Notes: generated from the sequence alone by a model not told the origin. Shown: positions 1 to 9,059, numbered from the stretch's first letter. The stretch: DNA of 64,000 nt from JAWKWH01 sp963669455 (GCA_963669455.1 OY770026.1:3782001-3846000), one strand, 5' to 3'. Numbers and translations are program-made.

Positions 1-135
1 ACCGGCATTTGCGGACGGCCTGAAAACGAAAAACCGGTCATCCTGCTGGTTGCGGGCTATCCGGCAGAAGACGCGAAAGTGCCCGCAATCGACAAAAAGG
101 CGGCCAGCGAGGTGATCGTCTGGAAGGAGCCGTGA
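1..135 (+). CDS. Nitroreductase family protein, C-terminal end (partial)
   Basis: The window opens inside a reading frame that runs 44 codons to a TGA. Its end reads like the C-terminus of FMN-dependent nitroreductase-family proteins, which commonly carry a segment of the form GYPAEDAKVP (visible at residues 19-28 of the fragment) followed by a basic stretch and a short strand. The catalytic core lies outside the window, so substrate and cofactor cannot be judged. The stop codon overlaps the GTG start of arfB (GTGA), so the two are probably translationally coupled. Confidence 0.6.
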   Translation, partial: TGICGRPENEKPVILLVAGYPAEDAKVPAIDKKAASEVIVWKEP

Positions 136-566
136 GTATTCACGATGACATCGTGGTGCGCGGCCAGACGGTATTTTCCGGCGAGCTGCACGAAACGTTC
201 ATCCGCTCTTCGGGCCCTGGCGGACAAAACGTCAACAAAGTGGCAACGGCAGTTCAATTGTCATTTGACGCGGTCAATGCAGCAGGCCTGAACGATGTGA
301 CGCGGCATCGGCTGATCAAAGCTGCGGGAAACCGTGCATCAAAAGCCGGTATTATTTTGATCGAGGCTTCCCGTTACCGCACACAGGAGAGAAACCGTCA
401 GGACGCGCGTGAGCGGTTGACGGCGCTATTGGTCAAGGCGACCGAACCGCCGCCGCCAAAACGCCGCAAGACCAAGCCCACCAAAGGGTCGGTCGAGCGC
501 AGACTGAAGGCGAAAGCCGGGCGGGCGCAAGTCAAGAAAATGCGCGGGCGCATCCGGGACGAATAG
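132..566 (+). CDS. arfB: Alternative ribosome-rescue factor ArfB (peptidyl-tRNA hydrolase)
   Basis: This 144-residue protein should release nascent chains from ribosomes stalled on non-stop mRNA, acting as a codon-independent release factor. Seen: the GGQ motif at residues 30-32 inside SSGPGGQNVNK, a compact class-I release-factor catalytic domain, and a very basic C-terminal tail (proline run, then many K/R from about 105 on) of the kind that enters the empty mRNA channel in the ArfB/YaeJ family. Length matches the family (about 140). The start is GTG, overlapping the upstream TGA by three bases. It converges on the minus-strand gene at 600. Confidence 0.93.
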   Translation: MSIHDDIVVRGQTVFSGELHETFIRSSGPGGQNVNKVATAVQLSFDAVNAAGLNDVTRHRLIKAAGNRASKAGIILIEASRYRTQERNRQDARERLTALLVKATEPPPPKRRKTKPTKGSVERRLKAKAGRAQVKKMRGRIRDE

Positions 567-599
567 AGGGCTTTGGCCGGTGGGCAGCTCAAGCCCCAA

Positions 600-1043
600 T
601 CATCCGCAATCAACCGGTTTTGGTTCCTGCAAAAAAGCTGGAGTTGTGATTTTGTAGAAGTCGGAATTGAACCTCACATTCTTGAAGAAAAATCCCTTGT
701 CATAGGTCTGGAAAATAATCCGGAAATAGACGTTCGACGCCTGGCTCCGGTCGGCGGTGACGACCAGAAATTCCTGGGCAAAATCGCCCAGATCGCCAAC
801 CTGATAGACCGTGCCCTTGCTCATGGTGAAATTCTGCAATTCTGCCCGGAATATCGGATCCAGCTTGGCGCGATCGGTTTCCGGCCAAAGGCGCGCAAGC
901 TTCGAAAGCTGGCTGATTGCAGCATCGGCACCCTTTTCCAATGACGCGGCGAACTCGCAGGTTTCCACTTTTGGATCCTGAGCCAGCGCCGGTCCGGCAA
1001 ACATCAGTGACATAGCGAGCGCGGCGGTAATTTTTTTCTTCAT
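600..1043 (-). CDS. Hypothetical secreted protein
   Basis: A 147-residue protein with a clear Sec signal peptide: KKK at residues 2-4, a hydrophobic core, and a cut site after ALA near residue 21. The mature part has only two cysteines, near the two ends (in VETCEF and PVDCG), which could form a disulphide. I do not recognise the domain. It is probably periplasmic. It lies alone between arfB and alkB, convergent with the former and divergent from the latter, so context gives no role. Confidence 0.65.
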   Translation of the reverse strand: MKKKITAALAMSLMFAGPALAQDPKVETCEFAASLEKGADAAISQLSKLARLWPETDRAKLDPIFRAELQNFTMSKGTVYQVGDLGDFAQEFLVVTADRSQASNVYFRIIFQTYDKGFFFKNVRFNSDFYKITTPAFLQEPKPVDCG

Positions 1044-1139
1044 TCCGATATTGTTCCCGTTTTATCAACAGATCATTGGCAGCCGAAATCAATCAGCTAA
1101 AGTCCGCTCATGCAAGTTTTACCAAAAGGTGTCCGCCAT

Positions 1140-1727
1140 ATGCCGGACTATCTCAACGCGGGCGCGCAAGCCGGGCTTGTTCAGGATATCCGTGATATCA
1201 TTGCCAAGGCACCGCTTTTCACGCCGGCAATGCCGCGCACTGGCAAGCCGTTAAGTGTCCGCATGAGCAATTGCGGCGCGCTTGGCTGGGTGACCGACAA
1301 GGACAGAGGTTATCGCTATCAGGCGATGCATCCGGTGACGGGGAGGCCGTGGCCCGGCATGCCGGAAAGACTGCTTCGGTTGTGGGACGATGTTTCCGGG
1401 TGCGATCTTCAGCCGGAAGCCTGCCTGATCAACTTTTACTCCGAAGAAGCCCGTATGGGGATGCATCAGGACCGCGATGAAGACAATTTCGATGCGCCGG
1501 TGGTCTCGATTTCGCTTGGCGACAGTTGCCTGTTCCGCATTGGTGATACGTCTCGCGGCGGACGCACGGTCTCGCTTAAGCTGAACAGCGGCGATGTTGT
1601 CGTTCTGGGAGGCGAAGGCCGGCTCTGCTTTCACGGCGTCGACCGGATTTACCCGGCAACCTCGGCACTTTTGAAAAATGGCGGGCGTTTAAATCTGACG
1701 CTCAGAAGGGTAACTGCCGGTGAATGA
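1140..1727 (+). CDS. alkB: Alpha-ketoglutarate-dependent DNA repair dioxygenase AlkB
   Basis: Oxidative demethylase that removes 1-methyladenine and 3-methylcytosine from DNA using Fe(II), O2 and 2-oxoglutarate. Seen: the iron ligands as HQD at residues 109-111 and His165 (in CFHGVDR), and the arginines of the RLNLTLR segment (183 and 189) that bind 2-oxoglutarate in AlkB. The nucleotide-recognition lid lies before residue 100 and holds the conserved NxGxLGW segment. I chose ATG 1140 because an AAAGG lies about ten bases upstream; an in-frame ATG at 1110 would add ten residues. It is a single gene, with no adaptive-response regulator next to it. Confidence 0.92.
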   Translation: MPDYLNAGAQAGLVQDIRDIIAKAPLFTPAMPRTGKPLSVRMSNCGALGWVTDKDRGYRYQAMHPVTGRPWPGMPERLLRLWDDVSGCDLQPEACLINFYSEEARMGMHQDRDEDNFDAPVVSISLGDSCLFRIGDTSRGGRTVSLKLNSGDVVVLGGEGRLCFHGVDRIYPATSALLKNGGRLNLTLRRVTAGE

Positions 1728-1739
1728 CAGAGCATCCCG

Positions 1740-2702
1740 TCACAGTTTTCTGAGCGCCACTTCCTGCACCAGATGGTCAGCGCCCTTTTTCAATATCAGG
1801 TCGGCACGGGGCCGTGTCGGGCGGATGTTTTCGCGCAGGTTTTTCAGATTGATATTGGTCCACAGATTGCTGGCAATTGCCAGGGCCGCTTCACGCGACA
1901 ATTCAGAATAGCGATGAAAAAAGGAGCTTGGGTCCTTGAAAGCCGTGTCGCGCAGCCGCATGAAACGATCAACATACCATTTGTGGATCAACGCCTCGTC
2001 GGCATCAATATAGATCGAGAAATCAAAAAAATCCGATACGACCGGCACCGCAGCGGCATCTTCGGGCAAATCGCGGGTTTGCAACACATTTATCCCCTCG
2101 AAGATTAAGATATCGGGCCGGTCGATTACCCGGTATTTGTCCGGCAGCACATCGTAGGTCAGGTGCGAATAAAGCGGAACCTGAACACCGTCCTGCCCGG
2201 ATTTGATGTCGGACAAAAAACGCAGCAACGTGCCTATATCGTAACTTTCGGGAAACCCCTTGCGCTCCATCAGGCCCCGTTCGCGCAGCACTGCATTTGA
2301 GTGCAGAAATCCGTCAGTGGTCACCAGATCGACCTTTGGGCTTGAAGGCCAGCGCGCCAGCAATTCCTTTAGAACACGGGCGGTGGTCGACTTGCCAACG
2401 GCAACCGATCCAGCAACACCGATGATGAAGGGGGTTTTTACCACATCGCCAATATTCAAGAAATTCTTGCGCTGCTGAAACAGCAATTGGGTTGCCTCAA
2501 CGTGAGAATACAATAGCCGTGACAAGGACAGGTAGATGCGGCGAACTTCTTCCAGATCGACCGGGTCGTTGAGCGAGCGCAGACGCTTGACCTCATCTTC
2601 CGTCAATGTCAGTGGCGTGTCGGCGCGGAACTTCGCCCAGTGTTCGGCCGAAAAGAACCTGTAGGGTGAATATTTACGCTCGCTTGGCGCGAACTGGTCC
2701 AT
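1740..2702 (-). CDS. coaA: Pantothenate kinase, type I
   Basis: Catalyses the first step of coenzyme A synthesis, ATP-dependent phosphorylation of pantothenate. Seen: the P-loop GSVAVGKST at residues 98-106, the downstream DLVTTDGFL segment and the YDVLPD/IFEGINVLQ region typical of the PRK-like bacterial CoaA family; 320 residues is the usual length. It is the last gene of the minus-strand run hisB-DUF2628-hisH-hisA-hisF-hisE-coaA, 24 bp after hisE, an arrangement common in Hyphomicrobiales. CoaA enzymes are normally feedback-inhibited by CoA. Confidence 0.96.
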   Translation of the reverse strand: MDQFAPSERKYSPYRFFSAEHWAKFRADTPLTLTEDEVKRLRSLNDPVDLEEVRRIYLSLSRLLYSHVEATQLLFQQRKNFLNIGDVVKTPFIIGVAGSVAVGKSTTARVLKELLARWPSSPKVDLVTTDGFLHSNAVLRERGLMERKGFPESYDIGTLLRFLSDIKSGQDGVQVPLYSHLTYDVLPDKYRVIDRPDILIFEGINVLQTRDLPEDAAAVPVVSDFFDFSIYIDADEALIHKWYVDRFMRLRDTAFKDPSSFFHRYSELSREAALAIASNLWTNINLKNLRENIRPTRPRADLILKKGADHLVQEVALRKL

Positions 2703-2726
2703 TCAACATCTCCACGCCGTAGAAAA

Positions 2727-3050
2727 TCAATCGGCCGAACGTGCTCTCTTTTCCTCGATACCAGACATTGCAGTTCGTCGCTCCAGTTCCGCCATCACGT
2801 CGTCCAGCGAAATGCCCGCTATGTTGAGAACGACCATCCAATGATAGAGCAGATCGGCACTTTCGGAAACAATGCCGTCAGCATCGTTTTTCGCCGCTGC
2901 AATCACCGTTTCAACGGCTTCTTCGCCAAGCTTCTGTGCCGCCTTGTCTATGCCCTTGGCGACAAGCTTTGCCGTCCATGAACCCGGATCGCCGGACGCT
3001 GCGCGCCGGGCGACAATGGCTTCCAGATCGGCAAGTGAAAAGTCTGTCAT
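2727..3050 (-). CDS. hisE: Phosphoribosyl-ATP pyrophosphatase
   Basis: Second step of histidine synthesis: hydrolyses phosphoribosyl-ATP to phosphoribosyl-AMP and pyrophosphate. Seen: 107 residues, all-alpha MazG-like fold, with the metal-binding acidic pattern GEEAVETVIAA followed by SESADLLYHWMVVL. It is a stand-alone HisE and not fused to HisI, as is usual in alphaproteobacteria. It lies 18 bp downstream of hisF and is co-transcribed with it. Confidence 0.96.
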   Translation of the reverse strand: MTDFSLADLEAIVARRAASGDPGSWTAKLVAKGIDKAAQKLGEEAVETVIAAAKNDADGIVSESADLLYHWMVVLNIAGISLDDVMAELERRTAMSGIEEKRARSAD

Positions 3051-3068
3051 GGCGGCCTGTCCTGCCCG

Positions 3069-3854
3069 TTATGCTATATTGTCAAGCCGCATTGCAATGC
3101 CGGCTTCAGCCATGTGCCGTTTGGCCTCGGCGATCGTATAGGTACCGAAGTGAAAAATCGAGGCCGCCAGTACGGCCGTGGCATGACCGTCGCGAATTCC
3201 CTCAACCAGGTGATCGAGCGTGCCGACACCGCCGGACGCGATCACCGGCACGCGCACCGCGTCTGCAACGGCGCGGGTAAGCGGCAGATTATAACCAATC
3301 TTGGTTCCGTCGCGATCCATCGACGTCAAAAGGATTTCACCGGCGCCAAGGTCAACCACTTTGGCTGCAAACTCGACCGCATCGATACCGGTCGGTTCGC
3401 GCCCGCCATGGGTGAAAATCTCCCAGCGCTCCGCTTCGCTCTCGCCTGAGACCTTCTTGGCGTCAATCGCCACAACGATGCACTGGTCGCCGAATTTATC
3501 GGCCGCCTCGGCGACAAGGTCCGGGTTTTTCACTGCCGATGTATTGATCGACACTTTGTCGGCGCCGGCCAGCAGCAATTTGCGAATATCGGCGACCTGG
3601 CGCACGCCCCCACCGACCGTGACCGGCATGAAACACTGTTCGGCCGTGCGGGCCACGACATCGTAAATCGTTTCGCGATTGTCCGACGAAGCGGTGATAT
3701 CGAGAAAGCAAAGTTCGTCGGCGCCAGCGGCGTCATAGGCTTTGGCGGCCTCCACCGGATCACCGGCATCGATCAGATCAACGAAGTTGACGCCCTTGAC
3801 GACACGGCCGTCCTTGACATCGAGACAGGGGATGACACGGGCTTTCAGGGTCAT
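3069..3854 (-). CDS. hisF: Imidazole glycerol phosphate synthase, cyclase subunit
   Basis: With HisH it forms the enzyme that turns PRFAR and glutamine-derived ammonia into imidazole glycerol phosphate and AICAR. Seen: a 261-residue (beta/alpha)8 barrel with catalytic Asp12 in RVIPCLDVKDG and the second catalytic Asp in VVAIDAK near 130, plus the two-fold phosphate sites (VGGGVR, ASGGVG). Its ATG overlaps the hisA stop by four bases, showing tight coupling within the operon. Confidence 0.98.
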   Translation of the reverse strand: MTLKARVIPCLDVKDGRVVKGVNFVDLIDAGDPVEAAKAYDAAGADELCFLDITASSDNRETIYDVVARTAEQCFMPVTVGGGVRQVADIRKLLLAGADKVSINTSAVKNPDLVAEAADKFGDQCIVVAIDAKKVSGESEAERWEIFTHGGREPTGIDAVEFAAKVVDLGAGEILLTSMDRDGTKIGYNLPLTRAVADAVRVPVIASGGVGTLDHLVEGIRDGHATAVLAASIFHFGTYTIAEAKRHMAEAGIAMRLDNIA

Positions 3855-4621
3855 CGTTGTTCCTCGAACATGGCCGGTTCGGCACCTTTGTCGCCACGCA
3901 ATATCGCCAGCGCTTCGGCGGCATTGATACGCCCATCATAAAGCGCGCGGCCAGAAATCGCGCCCTCAAGCTTTGCCGCATCGGCAAAGGTCATGCGGAC
4001 GATATCTGCCAGTGACGCCAGCCCGCCCGAGGCGATGACGGGAATTGAGACCGCATCGGCCAATTCGATGGTCGATTGCCAATTGATACCGGTCAGCACC
4101 CCGTCGCGATCGATATCCGTATAAATAATGGCGGCAACACCTGCACCCTCAAACTTGCTTGCCAGTTCCACCACGCCGAGTTCGGACGCTTCCGCCCAGC
4201 CCTCGACGGCAACTTTGCCACCCTTGGCATCGATGCCGACGGCAATTTTCCCGGGGAATTTCCTGCATGCCTCTTTCACCAAACCGGGATCGCGAACGGC
4301 GATCGTGCCAAGAATGACGCGTGCCAGGCCTGTTTCAAGCCAGCGTTCGATTTGTTCCAGCGTGCGGATGCCGCCACCGAGCTGCACCGGGTTTTTCGTT
4401 GCTTTCAATATGGCCTCGACGGCCTCGCTGTTTTCTGATCTTCCGGCAAAAGCGCCATCCAGATCAACCACGTGCAGCCAATCAAACCCCTGATCCTCAA
4501 AGGTTTTGGCCTGGGCTGCCGGGTTTTCATTGTAGATCGTGGCGGTGCTCATGTCGCCAAGCTTCAGGCGCACGCATTGACCGGCCTTCAGATCAATCGC
4601 AGGGAACAATATGCCGCTCAT
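3851..4621 (-). CDS. hisA: ProFAR isomerase
   Basis: Isomerises ProFAR to PRFAR (Amadori rearrangement) in histidine synthesis. Seen: a 256-residue (beta/alpha)8 barrel, catalytic Asp at residue 10 in ILFPAIDLKAGQ, a second Asp in IIYTDIDRDGVL, and the duplicated phosphate motifs LGGGIRT and ASGGLAS. It starts one base after the hisH stop and overlaps hisF by four bases. Confidence 0.98.
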   Translation of the reverse strand: MSGILFPAIDLKAGQCVRLKLGDMSTATIYNENPAAQAKTFEDQGFDWLHVVDLDGAFAGRSENSEAVEAILKATKNPVQLGGGIRTLEQIERWLETGLARVILGTIAVRDPGLVKEACRKFPGKIAVGIDAKGGKVAVEGWAEASELGVVELASKFEGAGVAAIIYTDIDRDGVLTGINWQSTIELADAVSIPVIASGGLASLADIVRMTFADAAKLEGAISGRALYDGRINAAEALAILRGDKGAEPAMFEEQR

Positions 4622-4622
4622 A

Positions 4623-5273
4623 TCAAGGCTTCCATTTCAAGAAATTGGCGATCAGCGCAAGACCCAGCGTCTGGCTCTTTTCGGGGTGGAACTGCGTCCC
4701 GGCAAGATTGCCGCGTGCGACCGCGGCGGTTACCAGGCTGCCATAATCGGTCGTTGCCAGCACGTCGGCGCTGTTTTTCGCAGCCAGGTGATAGGAATGG
4801 ACGAAATAGGCGTGCAGCCCGTCAGGCCCGGTGGGAATATCGGCGAAAAGCGGATGGTCCTGCATGACGTCGAGCGTATTCCAACCGATCTGCGGGATCT
4901 TCAGCGACGGATTTGCCGGCGTGATCTCAACCACATCGCCCGCGACCCAACCGAAGCCTTCGGAGATTGTTTTTTCAAGGCCGCGCGCGGCCATCAGCTG
5001 CATGCCGACACAAATTCCCAAAAACGGCCGGCCGCGCTGAATAGCAACTTCCGTTACCGCCTCCATCATGCCCGGCACGGCTTCAAGCCCGGCCCGGCAA
5101 TCGGCAAAAGCGCCAACGCCTGGCAATACGATCCTGTCAGCGCTGCCAACAATGTCTGCGTCGCCGGTCAGCGTAATCTCGGCGGCGATGCCCGCCTCGC
5201 GTGCGGCGCGTTCGAACGCCTTTGTGGCCGAGCGCAAATTGCCCGATCCGTAGTCGATAATCGCTACTCTCAT
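4623..5273 (-). CDS. hisH: Imidazole glycerol phosphate synthase, glutamine amidotransferase subunit
   Basis: Supplies ammonia from glutamine to HisF through a tunnel. Seen: a 216-residue class I amidotransferase with the triad Cys88 (LGICVGMQ), His196 and Glu198 (QFHPEKSQ), and the glycine-rich DYGSGNLRS N-terminus. It overlaps the upstream DUF2628 gene by one base and precedes hisA directly, so HisH, HisA and HisF are made from adjacent cistrons. Confidence 0.98.
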   Translation of the reverse strand: MRVAIIDYGSGNLRSATKAFERAAREAGIAAEITLTGDADIVGSADRIVLPGVGAFADCRAGLEAVPGMMEAVTEVAIQRGRPFLGICVGMQLMAARGLEKTISEGFGWVAGDVVEITPANPSLKIPQIGWNTLDVMQDHPLFADIPTGPDGLHAYFVHSYHLAAKNSADVLATTDYGSLVTAAVARGNLAGTQFHPEKSQTLGLALIANFLKWKP

Positions 5274-5749
5274 CAGCGTCCGCCCGGATAAGACAAAAGC
5301 CCGAGCGCCGGGCCGGCCGGCGCAGAAAGAGCGGGGCGACGGACAACAACCTCTTCTTGTGCCTCATCCGCGTTCAAACCGGGATGGCCTGTTGGTTCGG
5401 AAAGATAAAGCAACTCCGCATCCGCCGCATTGTCGGCTTCGAAGGTCGCCATGTAGCTGTAACCGCGCCGTTCCAGCGCATTGACCCGCAACTGGCTGCC
5501 CTCGATGGCGACGAAGATCGAAACCAGCAGGGACAATAGCGGCGCGCTGCTTTCATAACCTGAAACCGTGCCCAGCGCCGCAAGAGCAATTGCTGCAGCC
5601 AGCGCGGCAAATGCCTCAAGCCACAGGCGGTGCCAGGCAAGCCAGATCATCGGCATGATGAAGGCAATTACGGAGAACCGGTCACGGATAAATTCAGCCT
5701 CGCTGCCAGGCTCGGCGGTCCGTTTGTCCATTACCACGAAGGTGGTCAT
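5273..5749 (-). CDS. DUF2628-type membrane protein in the his operon
   Basis: A 158-residue protein whose middle holds two hydrophobic segments, roughly residues 28-62 and 68-85, followed by a short soluble part containing YMATFEADNAADAELLY and a proline/alanine-rich tail. DUF2628 proteins of unknown function occur at this spot, between hisB and hisH, in many Hyphomicrobiales; I assign it by that position and the hydrophobic-aromatic pattern. It shares the operon but no role in histidine synthesis is known. The stop overlaps hisH by one base. Confidence 0.75.
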   Translation of the reverse strand: MTTFVVMDKRTAEPGSEAEFIRDRFSVIAFIMPMIWLAWHRLWLEAFAALAAAIALAALGTVSGYESSAPLLSLLVSIFVAIEGSQLRVNALERRGYSYMATFEADNAADAELLYLSEPTGHPGLNADEAQEEVVVRRPALSAPAGPALGLLSYPGGR

Positions 5750-5753
5750 TGTT

Positions 5754-6365
5754 TCAGCCCTTCAACGTGCCTTTGGTGGAGGGTATCGCATCTGCATTGC
5801 GGGTGTCGGATTCAATCGCATGGCGCAGAACCCTGGCAACCGCCTTGAAACAGGTCTCGGCAATATGGTGACTGTTGGCACCATAGTGGTTCAGCACATG
5901 CAGCGTGATGCCGGCATGCTGGGTCAAGGCCTGAAAGAACTCACGCACCAGGTCGGTATCGAATGTGCCGATCTTTTCGGTTGGAAATGTGACGTTCCAG
6001 ACCAGAAACGGCCTGCCGGAGACATCCACCGCGGCCTTGGTCATGGTTTCGTCCATGGCAAGATCGAGTGACGCATAGCGGTTTATCCCGCGCCGCTCGC
6101 CAAGTGCGGCGGCAATTGCCTGACCGAGAGCGATGCCGGTGTCCTCGACCGTGTGATGATCATCAATATGCAGATCGCCGGCAGCCTTGACCGTCATGTT
6201 GATCAAAGAGTGTTTCGACAGCTGTTCCAGCATGTGATCGAAAAAGCCGACACCGGTGGAGATATCAAACGCGCCGGTACCATCGAGGTCGACGCTGATC
6301 TCGATATCGGTTTCACTGGTCTTGCGGCTAACATTTGCAGCGCGGCTGCCATCATTGCTGGTCAT
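5754..6365 (-). CDS. hisB: Imidazoleglycerol-phosphate dehydratase
   Basis: Dehydrates imidazole glycerol phosphate to imidazole acetol phosphate; Mn-dependent. Seen: the duplicated metal motifs FFDHMLEQLSKH and DDHHTVEDTGIALGQA and their second-half counterparts (MDETM, FFQALTQHAG, NSHHIAE). It is a mono-functional HisB without phosphatase domain. I chose the ATG at 6365, giving 203 residues; an in-frame start at 6404 would add 13 residues of low conservation. First gene of the minus-strand operon, divergent from hslV across about 200 bp that must carry both promoters. Confidence 0.97.
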   Translation of the reverse strand: MTSNDGSRAANVSRKTSETDIEISVDLDGTGAFDISTGVGFFDHMLEQLSKHSLINMTVKAAGDLHIDDHHTVEDTGIALGQAIAAALGERRGINRYASLDLAMDETMTKAAVDVSGRPFLVWNVTFPTEKIGTFDTDLVREFFQALTQHAGITLHVLNHYGANSHHIAETCFKAVARVLRHAIESDTRNADAIPSTKGTLKG

Positions 6366-6563
6366 ACTGTCTGTTCCAACGTGAATCTGTGGGCGTTCTA
6401 GCAATGAGCCAGCCGTATTTCCAGTTGCAAAACATTGACTGCGTTAACAGTAACAAGTTTCCGATTTGCATTCCGGGCGAGGCGTCATACATAAGACCGC
6501 ATTCAACGGGTTTTCGGCATGCGGCTTTCGAGCGCGGCCGCACACGCCGCAAAGGAGTTTTTC

Positions 6564-7124
6564 ATGGCCGATCAAGCCTCCCCGCCCTCAATGCATGCAA
6601 CCACGATCGTCACCGTCCGCAAGGGCGGCAAGGTGGTGATCGCCGGCGATGGCCAGGTAAGCCTCGGCCAGACCGTAATGAAGGGCAATGCGCGCAAGGT
6701 ACGCCGCATCGGCAAGGACGGGACCGTTATTGCCGGGTTTGCGGGAGCAACCGCGGATGCCTTTACTCTTCTGGAACGGCTGGAAGCCAAGCTGGAACAA
6801 TATCCAGGCCAGCTGACGCGCGCTTGTGTGGAACTGGCCAAGGACTGGCGCACCGACCGCTATCTGCGGCGGCTGGAAGCGATGATGCTGGTTGCAGATA
6901 AGGACGTCAGCCTTGCCATTACCGGAACCGGTGATGTGCTTGAGCCCGAACACGGGGTCATGGCTATCGGCTCTGGCGGCAATTTTGCGCTTGCCGCCGC
7001 CCGCGCCTTGCAGGATTTGGACCTTGATGCCGAAGCCATCGCCCGCAAGGCCATGGAAATTGCGGCTGAGATTTGCGTCTATACCAATTCCAGTTTTGTC
7101 ATCGAGACACTTGATGCCAGCTGA
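6564..7124 (+). CDS. hslV: ATP-dependent protease peptidase subunit HslV (ClpQ)
   Basis: Proteasome-like peptidase that forms a dodecamer capped by HslU and degrades regulatory and misfolded proteins. Seen: TTIVTVRKGGKVVIAGDGQV near the N-terminus; processing before the first Thr of this block would expose the catalytic threonine after a 12-residue propeptide. ATG 6564 is preceded by AAAGGAG at 6551, which makes it a better start than an in-frame one at 6519. The stop lies inside the next gene (11-base overlap). Confidence 0.97.
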   Translation: MADQASPPSMHATTIVTVRKGGKVVIAGDGQVSLGQTVMKGNARKVRRIGKDGTVIAGFAGATADAFTLLERLEAKLEQYPGQLTRACVELAKDWRTDRYLRRLEAMMLVADKDVSLAITGTGDVLEPEHGVMAIGSGGNFALAAARALQDLDLDAEAIARKAMEIAAEICVYTNSSFVIETLDAS

Positions 7125-7653
7125 TCGCCCGGACATTGGTTTCAGGCCGGTCCAGTGCGATGACCTTGCTCTTCTTGCCGGCTGGATGGATTTGCCCCAT
7201 TGGCGCAAATGGTGGGGCGATCCCGATAGCGAACTCGATAATATCCGCGATATGATCGAAGGGCGCGACACATCGAGACCTTTTCTGTTCTTCCTGAACG
7301 GCCGTGAAACCGGCTATATCCAGTACTGGTTTATTGGCCATCACCAGAACAAGAGTTGGATCGCAGGCCATCCGTGGCTTGCCGAATTGCCAGGCGAGGC
7401 AATCGGCGTGGACCTGTCGATCGGTAATGAAAAGGACCTTGGCCGCGGCATCGGATCATCCGTGCTTCGCGCCTTTGTTGTGCGGCTTCAAAGCCTGGGT
7501 TACACGACGATCATCATTGATCCCGACCCCGGCAATGACCGTGCGATCAAAGCCTATTGGAAAGCCGGTTTTCGCCCGGTCAGGCATCTGGCCGACAAAT
7601 ATGACGATGTCCTGATCATGCAATTTGAAATGAATGAGAACGAGTTGAACTGA
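7114..7653 (+). CDS. GNAT family acetyltransferase
   Basis: A 179-residue acetyltransferase of the GCN5 superfamily, resembling the aminoglycoside 6'-N-acetyltransferase/siderophore-type branch (WRKWWGDP near the N-terminus). Seen: the acetyl-CoA-binding region DLSIGNEKDLGRGIGSSVL (R/Q-x-x-G-x-G/A type) and the C-terminal IIDPDPGNDRAIKAYWKAGF block. It is sandwiched between hslV and hslU, overlapping hslV by 11 bases and hslU by one, so it is translated with the protease. Substrate is unknown; resistance should not be assumed. Confidence 0.88.
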   Translation: MPADRPDIGFRPVQCDDLALLAGWMDLPHWRKWWGDPDSELDNIRDMIEGRDTSRPFLFFLNGRETGYIQYWFIGHHQNKSWIAGHPWLAELPGEAIGVDLSIGNEKDLGRGIGSSVLRAFVVRLQSLGYTTIIIDPDPGNDRAIKAYWKAGFRPVRHLADKYDDVLIMQFEMNENELN

Positions 7654-8960
7654 TGACCACATTTTCACCGCGCGAGATTGTTTCCGAACTCGACCGCTAC
7701 ATTATCGGCCAGAAAGACGCCAAACGCGCCGTCGCCATCGCGCTGCGCAACCGCTGGCGGCGTCAGCAGCTGGAAGGTCAGATGCGCGAAGAAGTCATGC
7801 CGAAGAACATTTTGATGATCGGTCCGACCGGCGTCGGCAAGACGGAAATTTCACGCCGCCTGGCCAGGCTGGCCGGTGCACCTTTCATTAAGATCGAAGC
7901 CACCAAATTCACTGAAGTTGGTTATGTTGGCCGCGACGTCGAACAGATTATCCGCGATCTGGTCGAAGTGGCGATCGGCCTGATCAAGGAGCGCAAGCGC
8001 GAAGAGGTCAAAGCGCGGGCTCATATCAACGCCGAGGAACGGGTGCTCGATGCGCTGGTCGGCAATACCGCAAGCCCGGCAACGCGCGAATCATTTCGCA
8101 AAAAATTGCGCAATGGCGAACTCGACGACAAGGAAATCGATATCGAAGTCGCCGATTCGGGCGGTGGTATGCCGAATTTTGAAATTCCCGGCATGCCAGG
8201 CGCTAACATTGGCGTGCTCAATATCTCCGATATGCTCGGCAAGGCAATGGGGCAACAGACCAAGACGCGTACGCTGAATGTTCGCGATTCGCATGATCTG
8301 CTGGTCAATGACGAGTCCGACAAGCTGCTCGATCAGGAGGCGATAACCGAAGAGGCGCTGACCGTCACACAAAATGACGGCATCGTGTTTCTGGACGAGA
8401 TCGACAAAATAGCCGCCCGCGACGGGGCCATGGGCGCCGGCGTTTCGCGCGAGGGTGTCCAGCGCGACCTGCTGCCGCTGGTGGAGGGGACCACGGTTGC
8501 GACAAAATACGGACCGGTGAAGACGGACCACATTTTGTTCATTGCGTCGGGCGCATTTCATGTGTCTAAACCGTCCGACCTCCTGCCCGAATTGCAGGGC
8601 CGGCTGCCGATCCGCGTCGAGCTTCGCGCTCTGGAAAAAGAGGATTTCCGGCGTATTCTCACCGAAACCGAAGCCAGCCTGATCAAGCAATATGTGGCGC
8701 TGATGGCGACCGAGGGCGTGACGCTGGACTTTACCGACGATGCCATCGACAGTCTCGCCAGCATTGCCGTTGACTTGAATTCCAGTGTCGAAAACATCGG
8801 CGCGCGGCGCCTGCAGACGGTCATGGAGCGCGTGCTTGACGATATTTCGTTCGAAGCACCGGATAAAAGTGGCACAAACATCACGATTGACGCCGATTAT
8901 GTCGCCAAGAATGTAGGCGACATGGCAAAAAACACAGATTTGTCGCGATTTATCCTATAA
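7653..8960 (+). CDS. hslU: ATP-dependent protease ATPase subunit HslU (ClpY)
   Basis: AAA+ unfoldase that recognises substrates and threads them into HslV. Seen: Walker A GPTGVGKT near residue 54, the pore loop EVGYVGRDVEQI, an intermediate (I) domain between about 110 and 240, Walker B FLDEIDKIA, sensor region GRLPIRVEL, and the C-terminal LSRFIL that docks into HslV pockets. 435 residues, normal length. Its ATG overlaps the preceding TGA by one base. Confidence 0.98.
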   Translation: MTTFSPREIVSELDRYIIGQKDAKRAVAIALRNRWRRQQLEGQMREEVMPKNILMIGPTGVGKTEISRRLARLAGAPFIKIEATKFTEVGYVGRDVEQIIRDLVEVAIGLIKERKREEVKARAHINAEERVLDALVGNTASPATRESFRKKLRNGELDDKEIDIEVADSGGGMPNFEIPGMPGANIGVLNISDMLGKAMGQQTKTRTLNVRDSHDLLVNDESDKLLDQEAITEEALTVTQNDGIVFLDEIDKIAARDGAMGAGVSREGVQRDLLPLVEGTTVATKYGPVKTDHILFIASGAFHVSKPSDLLPELQGRLPIRVELRALEKEDFRRILTETEASLIKQYVALMATEGVTLDFTDDAIDSLASIAVDLNSSVENIGARRLQTVMERVLDDISFEAPDKSGTNITIDADYVAKNVGDMAKNTDLSRFIL

Positions 8961-9059
8961 GCAGCTTCGGGAATTGCGCTTCGTTGCGCATATCCTAATT
9001 CAACAGGCGGTTTCGGGGCACGTGATGCTGCCAATATTAACAGAGGGTTTTCGAGCACA

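Noticed and set aside
6519..6563. Earlier start for hslV adding 15 residues
   Set aside because: ATG 6564 has an AAAGGAG site and gives a short propeptide before the catalytic Thr; the extension is not HslV-like.
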